From DSWT01 sp035373625 (GTDB taxonomy: Bacteria; Chloroflexota; Anaerolineae; B4-G1; SLSP01), in contig DAOSNS010000027.1 in the NCBI GenBank assembly GCA_035373625.1, positions 6,146-70,145 on the forward strand: 64,000 nucleotides of DNA, read 5' to 3'. The notes beneath the pieces were generated by a model, which ran no database searches, was not told where the DNA came from, and saw only the letters and a list, made by a program, of their open reading frames with translations. The position numbers were made by a program, and so were the translations under genes. This document shows, one piece after another, positions 33,522-42,562 of the stretch (within the stretch, counting starts at the first letter, position 1; the number at the start of each line of letters is the position of its first letter).

Positions 33522-35186
33522 TTATACCGTTCCACTCACGCCGGCAACGTCGAAAGCGTCAGCAACGATGGCCCGTGCTTCTTCCTGAATCGCCCGCAGG
33601 TGCATTTCGCCCTTGAAGCTTTCCGCGTAGATTTTATAGAGGTTCTCGGTCCCCGAGGGGCGCGCGGCAAACCAACCGTACTCGGTGATGACCTTCAGTC
33701 CGCCGATGGGTGCATTATTGCCCGGTGCGCGGGTGAGTTTGGCGATGACGGGGTCGCCGGCCAGGGTTTGCGCCGTGACCATGTCCGGCGTGAGGTCTTT
33801 GAGGACGGCCTTCTGCGCCGGGGTTGCGGGGGCGTCCAATCGTTTGTAGATGGGGGCGCCGAATAATTCGGTGAGCGCGCGGTAGTGTTCGCCGGGATCG
33901 CGCCCGGTGACGGCGGTGATTTCGGCCGCCAGCAGGTCGAGGATGAAGCCGTCTTTGTCGGTCGTCCACACGCTGCCATCCTGCCGCAGGAATGACGCTC
34001 CTGCGCTTTCTTCTCCGCCGAAGCCAAAGGCGCCGCTCAACAGACCCTCGACAAACCACTTGAAGCCGACCGGCACTTCATACAGAGGACGTCTCAGATG
34101 GGCGGCAACGCGGTCAATCATCGAGCTAGAGACGAGGGTTTTCCCTACAGCCGCGTCCGCACGCCAACCGGGGCGATGCTGGAACAGGTACCAGATCGCC
34201 ACCGCCAGATAGTGATTGGGGTTCATCAGGCCCGCACTCGGGGTGACGATGCCATGACGGTCATAGTCGGTGTCGTTGCCGAAAGCGATGTCGAAGCGGT
34301 CTTTCAGACGGATCAGGCTGGCCATCGCGTCGGGTGAGGAGCAATCCATGCGGATTTTACCGTCCCAGTCCAGCGTCATGAAGGCGAAGGTAGGGTCCAC
34401 CGCCGGATTGACGACTTCGAGGTTGAGGCGGTACATGTCGGCAATGGGTCCCCAGTAGGCCACACCGGCGCCCCCCATCGGATCCACGCCGATTTTCAGG
34501 TCCGCCGCTGCAATCGCTTCCATATCCACAACGTAGCGCAGGTCGGTCACATAGGGGGTGATGTAGTCGTAATGATGAGTGGTGTCGGCTTTAAGCGCGC
34601 GCACCAGTGGAACGTGGCGCACGCCGGCGAGCCTGTTCTCCAGCAGTTCGTTGGCGCGCTGTTGGATGACGCCGGTGATTTCCGGCCCGGCCGGTCCGCC
34701 GGTCGGCGGGTTGTACTTGAAGCCGCCATCGGTGGGTGGATTGTGCGATGGGGTGATGACAACCCCGTCGGCGAGGCCGCTCGTGCGTCCCCGGTTATAA
34801 GTGAGGATGGCGTAAGAGATGACGGGGGTAGGGGTGTAGCCCCGCGCGGCATCAACCATCACGTCCACGCCGTTGGCAGCGAAGACTTGCAACGCCGTCA
34901 TCCACGCGGGTTCGGAGAGCGCGTGTGTATCCATTCCCATAAACAAAGGCCCATCCGTGCCCTGCGCCCGGCGATATTCGCAGATAGCCTGAGCAATCGC
35001 CAGGATGTGCGCTTCGTTGAAGCTGCCATCCAGCGATGAGCCGCGATGGCCCGACGTGCCGAAGGCGACGCGCTGCGCCGGATGGCTCACGTCCGGGCTA
35101 AGGGTGTAGTAGGCTGCGATCAGGCGCGGAATGTTCGCCAAAAGTTCCCGTGGCGCAGGGTGACCGGCCAGTATTTGTGTGTTCAT
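33522..35186 (-). CDS. pgm: phosphoglucomutase (alpha-D-glucose phosphate-specific)
   Basis: A 554-residue enzyme that interconverts glucose-1-phosphate and glucose-6-phosphate. It opens with RVAFGTSGHRGSSLDGSFNE, has the phosphoserine site VITPSHNPPTDGG, the metal loop FGNDTDYDRHG and the sugar/phosphate loops EESAGASF and RPSGTENLYKIY. The length is usual for this family. It supplies the sugar phosphate used by the nucleotidyltransferases elsewhere in the window, but it is not in an operon with them. Its own promoter is not evident. Confidence 0.95.
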   Translation of the reverse strand: MNTQILAGHPAPRELLANIPRLIAAYYTLSPDVSHPAQRVAFGTSGHRGSSLDGSFNEAHILAIAQAICEYRRAQGTDGPLFMGMDTHALSEPAWMTALQVFAANGVDVMVDAARGYTPTPVISYAILTYNRGRTSGLADGVVITPSHNPPTDGGFKYNPPTGGPAGPEITGVIQQRANELLENRLAGVRHVPLVRALKADTTHHYDYITPYVTDLRYVVDMEAIAAADLKIGVDPMGGAGVAYWGPIADMYRLNLEVVNPAVDPTFAFMTLDWDGKIRMDCSSPDAMASLIRLKDRFDIAFGNDTDYDRHGIVTPSAGLMNPNHYLAVAIWYLFQHRPGWRADAAVGKTLVSSSMIDRVAAHLRRPLYEVPVGFKWFVEGLLSGAFGFGGEESAGASFLRQDGSVWTTDKDGFILDLLAAEITAVTGRDPGEHYRALTELFGAPIYKRLDAPATPAQKAVLKDLTPDMVTAQTLAGDPVIAKLTRAPGNNAPIGGLKVITEYGWFAARPSGTENLYKIYAESFKGEMHLRAIQEEARAIVADAFDVAGVSGTV

Positions 35187-35251
35187 ACACCTGATTCCTC
35201 ACAGATTTTGGATGAATAGCACGAGTGCAATCCGTAAAAATACGACATCCG

Positions 35252-35479
35252 TTATTGCGGAATATAACCGCAATTTTCACACACATACACATATACACAA
35301 CATCCGACAACAGTATATGCCGCATTGACCAGCGTATGCTCCTGACCCTCGAGCTTACCGCAACGCGCGCACTGCCGTCGCCAGCAGTAGACGGTATCTG
35401 CACCCAATTCTACCCACCGATGCGCGCAGGTGTCAGCGCAGAGCGTTGGGGTGGGCTTGGGTTCTACCGATGTTTTCAT
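35252..35479 (-). CDS. small cysteine-rich zinc-ribbon-like protein
   Basis: A 75-residue frame with two paired-cysteine knuckles (QCARCGK and CENCGYIPQ) about 30 residues apart, the spacing of a zinc ribbon, plus further cysteines in ADTCAHRW and VYCWRR. It lies in the 331-base gap between pgm and the PEP-mutase-type gene, on the same strand as both. The ATG has only weak purine-rich sequence upstream. It may be a real small gene, but compositional evidence is thin. Confidence 0.4.
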   Translation of the reverse strand: MKTSVEPKPTPTLCADTCAHRWVELGADTVYCWRRQCARCGKLEGQEHTLVNAAYTVVGCCVYVYVCENCGYIPQ

Positions 35480-35517
35480 ATCTCAAAGGATACCACCGGT
35501 AGCCAGAAAGTTCAAAC

Positions 35518-36453
35518 TCAGCCGACGATTTTTTCGGCGCCCCGATACTTGGCTTGTATGCGTTCGGCGGGAAGGTAGCGTTCTTCCATCGCGCGGTAGT
35601 CTTTCAATCCCACAAAGTCGGTAAATTCTTCAAACGAGGGCACCCACGCGGTTTGGCCGGGCAACGTGCCGGTAGGAGATTCGCGGAGTGCGGCGAAGAA
35701 ATTCATCAAGGCTTTCTGCGCCACCATAATCGAGGCCACCGGAATCGAGATGCGCGCGACGCCCATCTGCGCCAGCACCGGGATAGGGATCAGCTCGGTT
35801 TTGATGCCGGTGATCGCGTCCATCAGGTTGACCGACAGCGGGCCGTGAACCGCCGCGACGGCTTTTTCGATTTCGGTTTTGGTTCTAATCCCATCAATGA
35901 AGGCGACGTCGGCACCGGCCTCCAAATACAGATTGCAGCGGCGGATGGCCTCGTCGAGTCCCAACGGTGCATAGGCGTCGGTGCGCGCATTGATCACGAA
36001 ATCTTTGTCCAGGCGATCCCGCACGTCGGCGCAGGCGCGCACCTTACCGGCCATTTCCTCTGCCGGGATGACTTCCTTGCCGGCCATGTGCCCGCAGCGT
36101 TTAGGGAACACCTGGTCTTCGATGTTCATCCCTGCCACCCCCATCGTGATCAGGCGTTCTGTGACCCATGCGGCATTGAGAGCATTGCCACCGCCTGTAT
36201 CGGCATCGGCCATGACCGGGATGCGAACGGCCTGGGTGATATTCCAGGTCATGTCCAGAATATCCTTCATCTGTACCAGCCCGATATCCGGCTTGCCGAG
36301 CAATGATGCCGCCAACCCGAAGCCCGATACCTGAATGGCCTCGAAGCCACACGCCTCGATGACACAGGCGCTGAGGGCGTCATAGCACCCCGGCACCACG
36401 ACGGCGCGCCGTTCCATAATCGCTGCACGCAAAATCTGACTTTTTGTTTTCAA
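35518..36453 (-). CDS. isocitrate-lyase/PEP-mutase superfamily enzyme
   Basis: A 311-residue TIM-barrel enzyme. The substrate and magnesium sites are clear: VVVPGCYDALSACVIEACG, MADADTGGGNA, VAGMNIEDQVFPKRCGHM and FVINARTDAYA. KRCGH carries the catalytic cysteine of lyases (2-methylisocitrate lyase, dimethylmalate lyase and oxaloacetate decarboxylase type), so a C-C lyase acting on a 2- or 3-carboxylic acid is likely. The substrate is not defined. A TTG at 36453 with GAGGAG seven bases upstream is the best start, since no ATG exists. Its 5' leader is a long tandem array. Confidence 0.85.
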   Translation of the reverse strand: MKTKSQILRAAIMERRAVVVPGCYDALSACVIEACGFEAIQVSGFGLAASLLGKPDIGLVQMKDILDMTWNITQAVRIPVMADADTGGGNALNAAWVTERLITMGVAGMNIEDQVFPKRCGHMAGKEVIPAEEMAGKVRACADVRDRLDKDFVINARTDAYAPLGLDEAIRRCNLYLEAGADVAFIDGIRTKTEIEKAVAAVHGPLSVNLMDAITGIKTELIPIPVLAQMGVARISIPVASIMVAQKALMNFFAALRESPTGTLPGQTAWVPSFEEFTDFVGLKDYRAMEERYLPAERIQAKYRGAEKIVG

Positions 36454-36486
36454 ACCTTGCCTCCTCAATCTGCTGCAAATAATCAC

Positions 36487-36880
36487 AAATGCTTCGAGGG
36501 GATCGTCCCCCAAATGCTTCGAGGGGATCGTCACCCCAAATGCTTCGAGGGGATCGTCACCCCAAATGCTTCGAGGGGATCGTCCCCCAAATACTTCGAG
36601 GGGATCGTCACCCCAAATGCTTCNNNNNNNNNNNNNNNNNNNNNNNNNNNNNNNNNNNNNNNNNNNNNNNNNNNNNNNNNNNNNNNNNNNNNNNNNNNNN
36701 NNNNNNNNNNNNNNNNNNNNNNNCGTCACCCCAAATGCTTCGAGGGGATCGTCCCCCAAATACTTCGAGGGGATCGTCCCCCAAATACTTCGAGGGGATC
36801 GTCACCCCAAATGCTTCGAGGGGATCGTCACCCCAAATGCTTCGAGGGGATCGTCCCCCAAATGCTTCGAGGGGATCGTC
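36487..36880. repeat. 25/26-bp tandem repeat array, interrupted by assembly gap
   Basis: Head-to-tail units of AAATGCTTCGAGGGGATCGT plus CCCCC (25 bp) or CACCCC (26 bp) occur five times before and five times after the N run, with partial copies at the edges (G or A at unit position 5). In the 25-bp form GGGGATCGTCCCC makes a hairpin-capable palindrome. It lies directly upstream of the TTG-start lyase gene. There are no spacers, so it is not a CRISPR array. The true copy number is unknown. Confidence 0.95.
36624..36723. other. assembly gap of 100 N
   Basis: A run of exactly 100 Ns sits inside the tandem array, the usual placeholder for a gap of unknown size. Sequence on both sides continues the same repeat. 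Confidence 0.99.
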
Positions 36881-36908
36881 AGATCCCCGTCCACCTCGTC
36901 TGACGAAA

Positions 36909-36955
36909 AATGGGTAAGCCCGAAAGCCTCTTCACGACTTACGGGCTTACCCATT
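36909..36955. repeat. 14-bp inverted repeat, 19-base loop
   Basis: AATGGGTAAGCCCG (36909-36922) and its exact complement CGGGCTTACCCATT (36942-36955) flank 19 bases. It sits just past the tandem array, in the 667-base non-coding stretch 36454-37120. The rest of that stretch (36956-37120) shows no clear feature. It may be a terminator for the VapC operon read on the minus strand, but there is no T-tract. Confidence 0.7.
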
Positions 36956-37120
36956 GCCCCTCAACCCCACCACGATGTCACCATGCTCCCAGTTTACGGG
37001 AAAACCGGAACATCTGGCAAGTGACACTTCACCTTGAAAGCCTTGCGAAGGTTCAGAAACCTTCGTCAGCCTTACATTCGTCCATCAAATGATTCGACCA
37101 GTATACAACAGAACGCAGCC

Positions 37121-37579
37121 CTATCGCGCCGGGTTTTCTGATTCTTGCAGCCAATGCACCCACGGCAACGCCTCGTGAACACTATTGTACAAGCGTTTGT
37201 CGGCGGTCCAGAAGTCCGCGTTGAGGCGTTCACATAACGCCAGATAATGCGCATCATAGGCGGCAGGTAATGAGAGTTCTTGTGCGATACGCAATGCGCG
37301 ATGATGTAATGGGCCGTCGCCGTAGAGAGTTATTTTGAGAGCCAGGATTGCTTCCAGGGCTTGCGTCGCCTCTTCTGAATGTAAATACCCCACTTTGACA
37401 TATTGATAGAGCACATTGCTAATCTCATAAAGCATCAGTGTAGGGGCAAGCACAACAATATCAGCGGTATGCCAGGTGCGCCATAATGCAGCAGCCTGAG
37501 CAACATATTGACCATGAGTGACCAGCTGGATTAAAAAACTCGCGTCAACGCAGACTGCACGCTTCCATAAGTTGGGCAT
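37121..37579 (-). CDS. vapC: PIN-domain toxin of a VapBC pair
   Basis: A 152-residue PIN-domain RNase. The acidic metal-binding residues are in VCVDASFLIQ (Asp near residue 12), LYEISNVLYQY (Glu), and YDAHYLALCERLNADFWTADKRLY (Asp residues near 109 and 126). VapC toxins cut tRNA or rRNA when their antitoxin is degraded. It overlaps the antitoxin gene by 35 bases, so it is translated with it. It ends near the non-coding stretch beside the tandem array. Confidence 0.87.
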   Translation of the reverse strand: MPNLWKRAVCVDASFLIQLVTHGQYVAQAAALWRTWHTADIVVLAPTLMLYEISNVLYQYVKVGYLHSEEATQALEAILALKITLYGDGPLHHRALRIAQELSLPAAYDAHYLALCERLNADFWTADKRLYNSVHEALPWVHWLQESENPAR

Positions 37580-37868
37580 CCCGCTCCTCCCGCATTTGGT
37601 GAATGATGTCTGCTGGATCAGGCAACGGTTCGCCTCCCCGTCTGGCGCGAATGGCTTCGCCTAATTGCAAAGCTTGATCCAATGCAACACGCCAATCTGA
37701 TTCAGACCTCTCGGCCTTTTTCAAACGCTCGTACTCCTCAATAGCGATAATCACTGCCTGGGGTTTACCGGTATGCTTGACGATGATGGGTTGCCGTTCG
37801 GTAGACACATACCGCAACACTTCGCCGAAGTTCACCCGTACTTGCGTTGCGCTCATCTGCCGTTCCAT
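37545..37868 (-). CDS. Phd/YefM-type antitoxin
   Basis: A 107-residue protein. The N-terminal MSATQVRVNFGEVLRYVST and QPIIVKHTGKPQAVIIAIEE match the Phd/YefM DNA-binding fold, and the C-terminal tail (about 60-107) should bind and inhibit the PIN toxin. The ATG at 37868 or five codons later both work. A palindromic operator lies 10 bases upstream, so the pair is likely self-repressed. Confidence 0.85.
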   Translation of the reverse strand: MERQMSATQVRVNFGEVLRYVSTERQPIIVKHTGKPQAVIIAIEEYERLKKAERSESDWRVALDQALQLGEAIRARRGGEPLPDPADIIHQMREERDAQLMEACSLR

Positions 37869-37878
37869 AATTGTCTCC

Positions 37879-37904
37879 TTTGATCAATCAATTGATTAAT
37901 CAAA
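37879..37904. promoter_or_regulatory. palindromic operator of the vapBC operon
   Basis: TTTGATCAATCAA and TTGATTAATCAAA form a 26-bp palindrome with 12 of 13 pairs matched. Its position immediately before the antitoxin start is where Phd/YefM proteins bind to repress their own operon. Confidence 0.8.
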
Positions 37905-37937
37905 TTCTAGTACCGGCCAGTGCAAATGTCAATGCCA

Positions 37938-37968
37938 ACGCCCCGAATCTTTTGTAGATTCGGGGCGT
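37938..37968. terminator. strong hairpin after pepF
   Basis: A 13-bp stem ACGCCCCGAATCT / AGATTCGGGGCGT encloses a five-base loop. It lies 34 bases past the pepF stop on the minus strand. A clear T-run is missing, so it may be Rho-assisted or an mRNA-stabilising stem. Confidence 0.6.
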
Positions 37969-38002
37969 CGGCGCTATTTCTTGAACTCCGCAGCGTGGCT
38001 AT

Positions 38003-39784
38003 TTAGCCCGTCATTCCAACATCCTGACGTCCTTCCAGGTCCTCCAACATCCCCGCCAGCAGGTCAAACCCACCTTGCCAGAAGTCCGGCGAGGTCATAT
38101 CGAAGCCGGCCTCGCTGATGATGTGCTGCGGGCTGGCGGAGCCGCCGTAAGCAAGGATGCGCAGGTAATCCGGCTCAAAGGCTTTGCCCAACTCCTTGTA
38201 CTTGCGGTAGAGCGCCAGCACGAGCAGATTGCCAAAGGCATAGGCGTAGCAGTAGAAGGGCCGGTCGTAGATGTGAGGGATGCTCACCCACTCGTAGCGG
38301 AAGTCGTCGCTTAGCTCAACCGCGTCGCCGAATTGTTCGCGCAGATTGTCGAGATAGGCCGCGTACAGATCATCGGGTTTCGCGCCGTCCACGATCATCT
38401 GGTGTGCCTGTTTCTCGAAGATGACGAAGTATCCCTGCCGCATGATGGTGGCGTAAGCATCGTCGAGCAGGGTGCCGATGAGCGCGCGCCGCACGGCAAA
38501 GTCCGTTTCTTCCGCCAGCAGTTTGTCGTTGAGCAGCATTTCACCGAAGACTGAGGCCGTCTCGGCCATCGGCAGCGACGAGTGGAAAGTGAGGGGCGAA
38601 TGGCCTCCCGCCATGATGCTGTGGACGGCGTGCCCCAGCTCATGCGCCAGTGTGGAAACGTCTTGAATTTTCCCCTGGAAGTTCACCTGTACCCAGGGCG
38701 TCAGTCCGGGCAACGGCCCATAGCAGAACGCGCCGCTCATCTTGCGCGGGCGGATTTCGCTGTCGAGGTGCCCGGCCTCCAACACACGCATCGCGTGATC
38801 GGCCAGGGTGGGCGAGAAGGCACGGTAGGCCGCGTCCACCATCCGCACGGCGGTATCAAAGGAATAGGTCTTCTCCACAGAGGCGAGCGGTGCATAGAGG
38901 TCGTAACGCCGCAGGCGCGCTACGCCCAGCGCTTGCGCCTTGAAGCGGAAGAAACGCCGGAAGAGCGGCGCATTTTGGCGGATGACATGCAGCAGCGTCT
39001 CCACCACCGCATCGGGGATGTCGTTTTCAAGGTTGCGCACGCTGATCGGACTGGCGAACGCGCGCAACTTCAGGTTTTCGGCCTGCCAGTCACGCACGCG
39101 GGTCGCGTAGATATAGGCCAGCACGTCGGCCTGGGTTGCATAGACGCGGTACAGTTCTTGATACGCCGCCGCGCGCAGGTTGGGGTCGGGGCTGGTGAAG
39201 TAGAACGCCAGCTGTCCGCGCGTCAGCTCCTTTTCCTCACCGTCTACGGTAAGGTGGAACTCGAAGGCGTTGGTCAGCATATCGTAGATCGTCTTGACGG
39301 CCTGGATGCCGTTGACGTTCTTGATGTTGATGATCTTCTCTTCGGGTTCGCTGAGTGTGTGCGGCTTGAAGCGGCGCAGGCTTTCCAGGTAATAGCGTGT
39401 GTCGCCAACATTCTCCATCAAGCGCGCGGCTGCGTCGTCGTCTAATGCTTTCCACCACAGCTCAAAGAAGAGCGCGCGGTTCTGCATCTCGGCGACGAAC
39501 TGCTCCACGTGCCCGAGGAAGGCCAGCGCGTCCTGATTGGCGACATCCTCCGAGAACCAGAGGTAAGCGTAGGCCATCAGCCGGCCGGCGTCGGCGTGGA
39601 GCCGTTCGCAGCGGGCGAGGATGTCGCGGAAGGTGTCCCCGGCAATGTCGGGCGTGAGTCGGTCACGCAGCGCCTCCAGCTCTGCAAGGCGGGCTTCGAT
39701 GTCGGCAAAATAATGCTCCATCTCAGGCGTTCCGGCCGGGGCGAGCAAATCGGTCAGTTTCCAACGTTGAGGTTCGTATGGCAT
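38003..39784 (-). CDS. pepF: oligoendopeptidase F
   Basis: A 593-residue M3 zinc metallopeptidase that cleaves short peptides in the cytoplasm. The active site is TLAHELGHAVHSIMAGG, the HExxH motif with the downstream ligand expected in the following helices (AETASVFGEMLL supplies the third Glu ligand). The long N-terminal helical cap and QVNFQGKIQDV region are typical. The length is usual for PepF. A short leader resembling that of the methyltransferase and the molybdenum enzyme genes precedes the ATG. Confidence 0.95.
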   Translation of the reverse strand: MPYEPQRWKLTDLLAPAGTPEMEHYFADIEARLAELEALRDRLTPDIAGDTFRDILARCERLHADAGRLMAYAYLWFSEDVANQDALAFLGHVEQFVAEMQNRALFFELWWKALDDDAAARLMENVGDTRYYLESLRRFKPHTLSEPEEKIINIKNVNGIQAVKTIYDMLTNAFEFHLTVDGEEKELTRGQLAFYFTSPDPNLRAAAYQELYRVYATQADVLAYIYATRVRDWQAENLKLRAFASPISVRNLENDIPDAVVETLLHVIRQNAPLFRRFFRFKAQALGVARLRRYDLYAPLASVEKTYSFDTAVRMVDAAYRAFSPTLADHAMRVLEAGHLDSEIRPRKMSGAFCYGPLPGLTPWVQVNFQGKIQDVSTLAHELGHAVHSIMAGGHSPLTFHSSLPMAETASVFGEMLLNDKLLAEETDFAVRRALIGTLLDDAYATIMRQGYFVIFEKQAHQMIVDGAKPDDLYAAYLDNLREQFGDAVELSDDFRYEWVSIPHIYDRPFYCYAYAFGNLLVLALYRKYKELGKAFEPDYLRILAYGGSASPQHIISEAGFDMTSPDFWQGGFDLLAGMLEDLEGRQDVGMTG

Positions 39785-39829
39785 GAATATCCTCCATTAA
39801 AAATTAGTTCGAACGTTGATGGTTTGTGA

Positions 39830-40222
39830 TCAGGATTTCTTGTTGAATAGCCGGCCTTGACCGGCTAAAAGCGCGATGAGTGCAAGAAAAAGCAGGGTCA
39901 AGACGGCATCGCGGAGCCACAGGCTGCGGGCATAACTGGAGCGGTCGCCCACGAAATGGAGCGCCCAGAGAATGGCTTGATACGCCACCGCCAGGCCGAA
40001 CGCGCCGTCGGTGCTTTCGCGCCGCCAGGCGACCATCGCCGCCGCGAGGAAAATCAGTCCCAACACCCCATACACTATGCCTGAAAATGCTAGCGGCAGG
40101 GATAGCGGGTATCCGCCAAGCGCGGGGGCGATGTATGCTGCCATGCCTGCACGCAGCAGATTCGCCACCCCCAGCACGATCCACAGGATGATTATAGCTA
40201 TGACACGCCATCGTTTTGACAC
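39830..40222 (-). CDS. small integral membrane protein
   Basis: About 130 residues with four hydrophobic helices (VIAIIILWIVLGVANLL, FSGIVYGVLGLIFLAAAMV, AVAYQAILWALHFVG, LTLLFLALIALLAGQG). The GTG at 40222 is chosen because the upstream frame to 40399 is made of repeat-like sequence and lacks membrane character. There is no strong ribosome binding site. No family was recognised and the function is unknown. Confidence 0.6.
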   Translation of the reverse strand: MSKRWRVIAIIILWIVLGVANLLRAGMAAYIAPALGGYPLSLPLAFSGIVYGVLGLIFLAAAMVAWRRESTDGAFGLAVAYQAILWALHFVGDRSSYARSLWLRDAVLTLLFLALIALLAGQGRLFNKKS

Positions 40223-40391
40223 ACGGGGATTGTACAACACAAGGAGCAAGAGGCAAGGAGGGGGGAAGATCAGGTTTTGGCAAATTCGCGCTGTTGGTTG
40301 GAGGAGAGTACAAGCGCAGCATGGCTGGCGAACCATAAGTTCATGGGAAATTCCCTTCACACACAATACTTGCCCCTTGTCCCTTGCTTCT

Positions 40392-41174
40392 TTATACACG
40401 GCGGGCAGTGAAGAAGAGGTATGTCCCTTGCTCCGGCAGTGGCTCTTCGTAATAGCGGCGCAACAGGGCCGCGGTGAGTGCCAGATTCCAACGTTTGGGG
40501 GCCAGCAGCCAGCGCCCGGTGAGCTTCTTCACCAGCACGCAGGGCAAACCCAGGGGATGCCCCCACTCCAGGGCGGCCAGCGCCGCCGGCGAAAAGTAGC
40601 TCCACCAGCGTTCCACGTGTAGTCCCACCTGATCGAGGCGCGTGATCCATTCCTCAGGCGTGTTGTAGTAGCGGTGGCGTGCGATGCGGTCGAAGAGGCG
40701 GCGATAGGCTTCCGCAAGGCCGTGCAGGCGCAAGGCGTCCAGCGCCCGCGCCACAGAGAGAAATTGCCGGAAGTGCGGCCCCGGCACGCAGAAGTAGAAG
40801 TTGCCGCCCGGTTGGAGCACGCGGGCCACTTCACGCACCACCGGCTCCACGTCGGGGATGTGCTCCAGCACGGAGTTGCTGATGATAGTGGCGAAATGCG
40901 CATCCGGGAAAGGCATCCGCGCACCGTCGGCGTGGGTGACGAGGCGATAAACATCGCGGGTGCGAGCCTCGCGCAGCGGCGTCAACCACGGATCAAGGCC
41001 GACATCGAGCTTATGAGTGAAGGCCACGGAGGCGAAGTGTCCGTCGCCACATCCCAAATCGAGCACCGGCGCAGGCAGCGGCAGGTCGGCGTAAAAATCC
41101 GCCTCCACCGCACGTAGCAGAGCGCGAAAGGCGGGCACTTCCTGTAATTGGCGGTCAAAGGTATCGCGTGGCAT
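40392..41174 (-). CDS. class I SAM-dependent methyltransferase
   Basis: A 260-residue methyltransferase. Motif I is VLDLGCGDGHFASVAF, the acidic residue after beta-2 is in LDVGLDPWLT, motif II/III region includes FATIISNSVLEHIPD and VLQPGGNFYFCVPG. The substrate is unknown. Proteins of this shape often act on glycans or lipids. It shares an AATTTT-type leader before its ribosome binding site with several other minus-strand genes. It may be cotranscribed with the small membrane protein. Confidence 0.85.
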   Translation of the reverse strand: MPRDTFDRQLQEVPAFRALLRAVEADFYADLPLPAPVLDLGCGDGHFASVAFTHKLDVGLDPWLTPLREARTRDVYRLVTHADGARMPFPDAHFATIISNSVLEHIPDVEPVVREVARVLQPGGNFYFCVPGPHFRQFLSVARALDALRLHGLAEAYRRLFDRIARHRYYNTPEEWITRLDQVGLHVERWWSYFSPAALAALEWGHPLGLPCVLVKKLTGRWLLAPKRWNLALTAALLRRYYEEPLPEQGTYLFFTARRV

Positions 41175-41269
41175 CCTTTTTCTCCTGGAAAATCGTTGGA
41201 ATGTTTATGGCAGTCGTCAACTTGCTACCCATCCTATGATATAAAAGTTATAAATCCGTTAAAATCCGT

Positions 41270-42523
41270 TTAATCCGTTGACAAAAACGGACATAAATCA
41301 TCCCAGGTGTACGTGGGATTGGCATAGCCGAAGCTGTTCAGGAAATCCAGCACCTCCAACGCTTGGGGCACGCGGATTGTCTCGGCGCAGGCGCGCGCGA
41401 TGTCGTTATGCGCGGTGTAGCTCCCCCAAAACTGCCGCGCTAACACGACAACAGCATAGCCGGCGGTGCCGGACGGAAAATCCGCCTCCAATGTCTCATA
41501 ATAGCTTTGGGCGTTCGGCAGATTTTGTAGCTGGAGTTCCACCAGCAGCAGCCGCCAATCGGCGAGGGCCGCGAACCAATGCTCTTCCTCATCGCGGCTG
41601 ACGGTTACGGCCCAGGCTTTCAGGGTTTTGCCGTTACGTGCCCGCAGGTAGGCATCGAGGGCGTGAGCGTATCGGTGGGCAAACAATGCCTCATCTCCGT
41701 CACGGAAGACGTGGTAACGGTAAATCGGAGGCCCGGCAACGGTCGCTGTGATGGTGATGACACTGCCATCCCAGGCCAGTGTGGTTGTGACCGGGCGTTG
41801 CGGACCGGCCGCTACGGAACCGCCACCGTTGCTCCCCACGAGGATATGGTCGTCTTCCAGGGTAAAATCGGCGTAAGGAAAGGTGAACGTGCCGCCAACG
41901 CGCTCCTGAAAATCCACGCCGCCCCATGACCAGACACGCAAGGTGTGCCAGCAGGTGTTCGCGCTACACGCCACCTCGGTGAAGATCAAATCTGCCAGCC
42001 CATCCTGCGTCACATCCGCCGCGCCGATGAGATCGAGGCCAAACCGCGCCCCCGGCCTGTAGGTATACAGCGGACGCACCGTCCCCTCGCGGCAGGTATA
42101 GACTGCCAGCACACTCTCGAAGGGCTGCCGGTTTGCGGTGGGGTTGATGAAGACCACGATGTTATCCGTGGTTCCATCACCGTTAAGATCGGCACGGGAC
42201 AGCGTTTCGCCCGTCGGTGGGCGCGCGTTCCAGTCACCGAGGAGTGCGGGTAGACGCCGGGGGTCGCCGCCATCGGCCAGATAGGCGCGCAGCGTTTCGA
42301 CGTAGTCGCCGAAAGCCGCCGGACGCGCCGGGAACGGAATCTCACGCCGCAGGGGACATATCTCACGGGCAAGGGTAGGCACAGGTGAAACCGTCACCGG
42401 GATGGTCGCCGGCGCGTGCGTTGTGGAGCGTTCCGGTAGGTCGGAGGGCACCGGAGACGCCAATAACGTGCATCCGAGCAGGATGCCGGTGATAGCAGAA
42501 AGGACAAGCCCTTGTCGTCGCAT
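41270..42523 (-). CDS. lipoprotein with calcium/VCBS-like repeats
   Basis: A 417-residue predicted lipoprotein: signal peptide ending ILLGC (lipobox) and a Ser/Thr/Pro-rich linker. Two segments, SRADLNGDGTTDNIVVF and GAADVTQDGLADLIFTE, look like FG-GAP/VCBS calcium-loop repeats (DxNxDGxxD). The C-terminal half is uncharacterised and has TPR-like helices. Its role is probably an exposed sensor or adhesin, but nothing firmer can be said. It is divergent to the glycoside hydrolase. Confidence 0.65.
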   Translation of the reverse strand: MRRQGLVLSAITGILLGCTLLASPVPSDLPERSTTHAPATIPVTVSPVPTLAREICPLRREIPFPARPAAFGDYVETLRAYLADGGDPRRLPALLGDWNARPPTGETLSRADLNGDGTTDNIVVFINPTANRQPFESVLAVYTCREGTVRPLYTYRPGARFGLDLIGAADVTQDGLADLIFTEVACSANTCWHTLRVWSWGGVDFQERVGGTFTFPYADFTLEDDHILVGSNGGGSVAAGPQRPVTTTLAWDGSVITITATVAGPPIYRYHVFRDGDEALFAHRYAHALDAYLRARNGKTLKAWAVTVSRDEEEHWFAALADWRLLLVELQLQNLPNAQSYYETLEADFPSGTAGYAVVVLARQFWGSYTAHNDIARACAETIRVPQALEVLDFLNSFGYANPTYTWDDLCPFLSTD

Positions 42524-42562
42524 ATCTTAACAGTATAATCATCCTATGGCGAACGGCAACCC

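Noticed and set aside
36487..36880. CRISPR array
   Set aside because: Units are direct head-to-tail repeats of 25-26 bp with no spacers between them and there are no cas genes in the window.
36457..37024. Open frames running through the N gap and the tandem array
   Set aside because: They are translations of repeat and Ns with no protein character, and the frames shift between 25- and 26-bp units.
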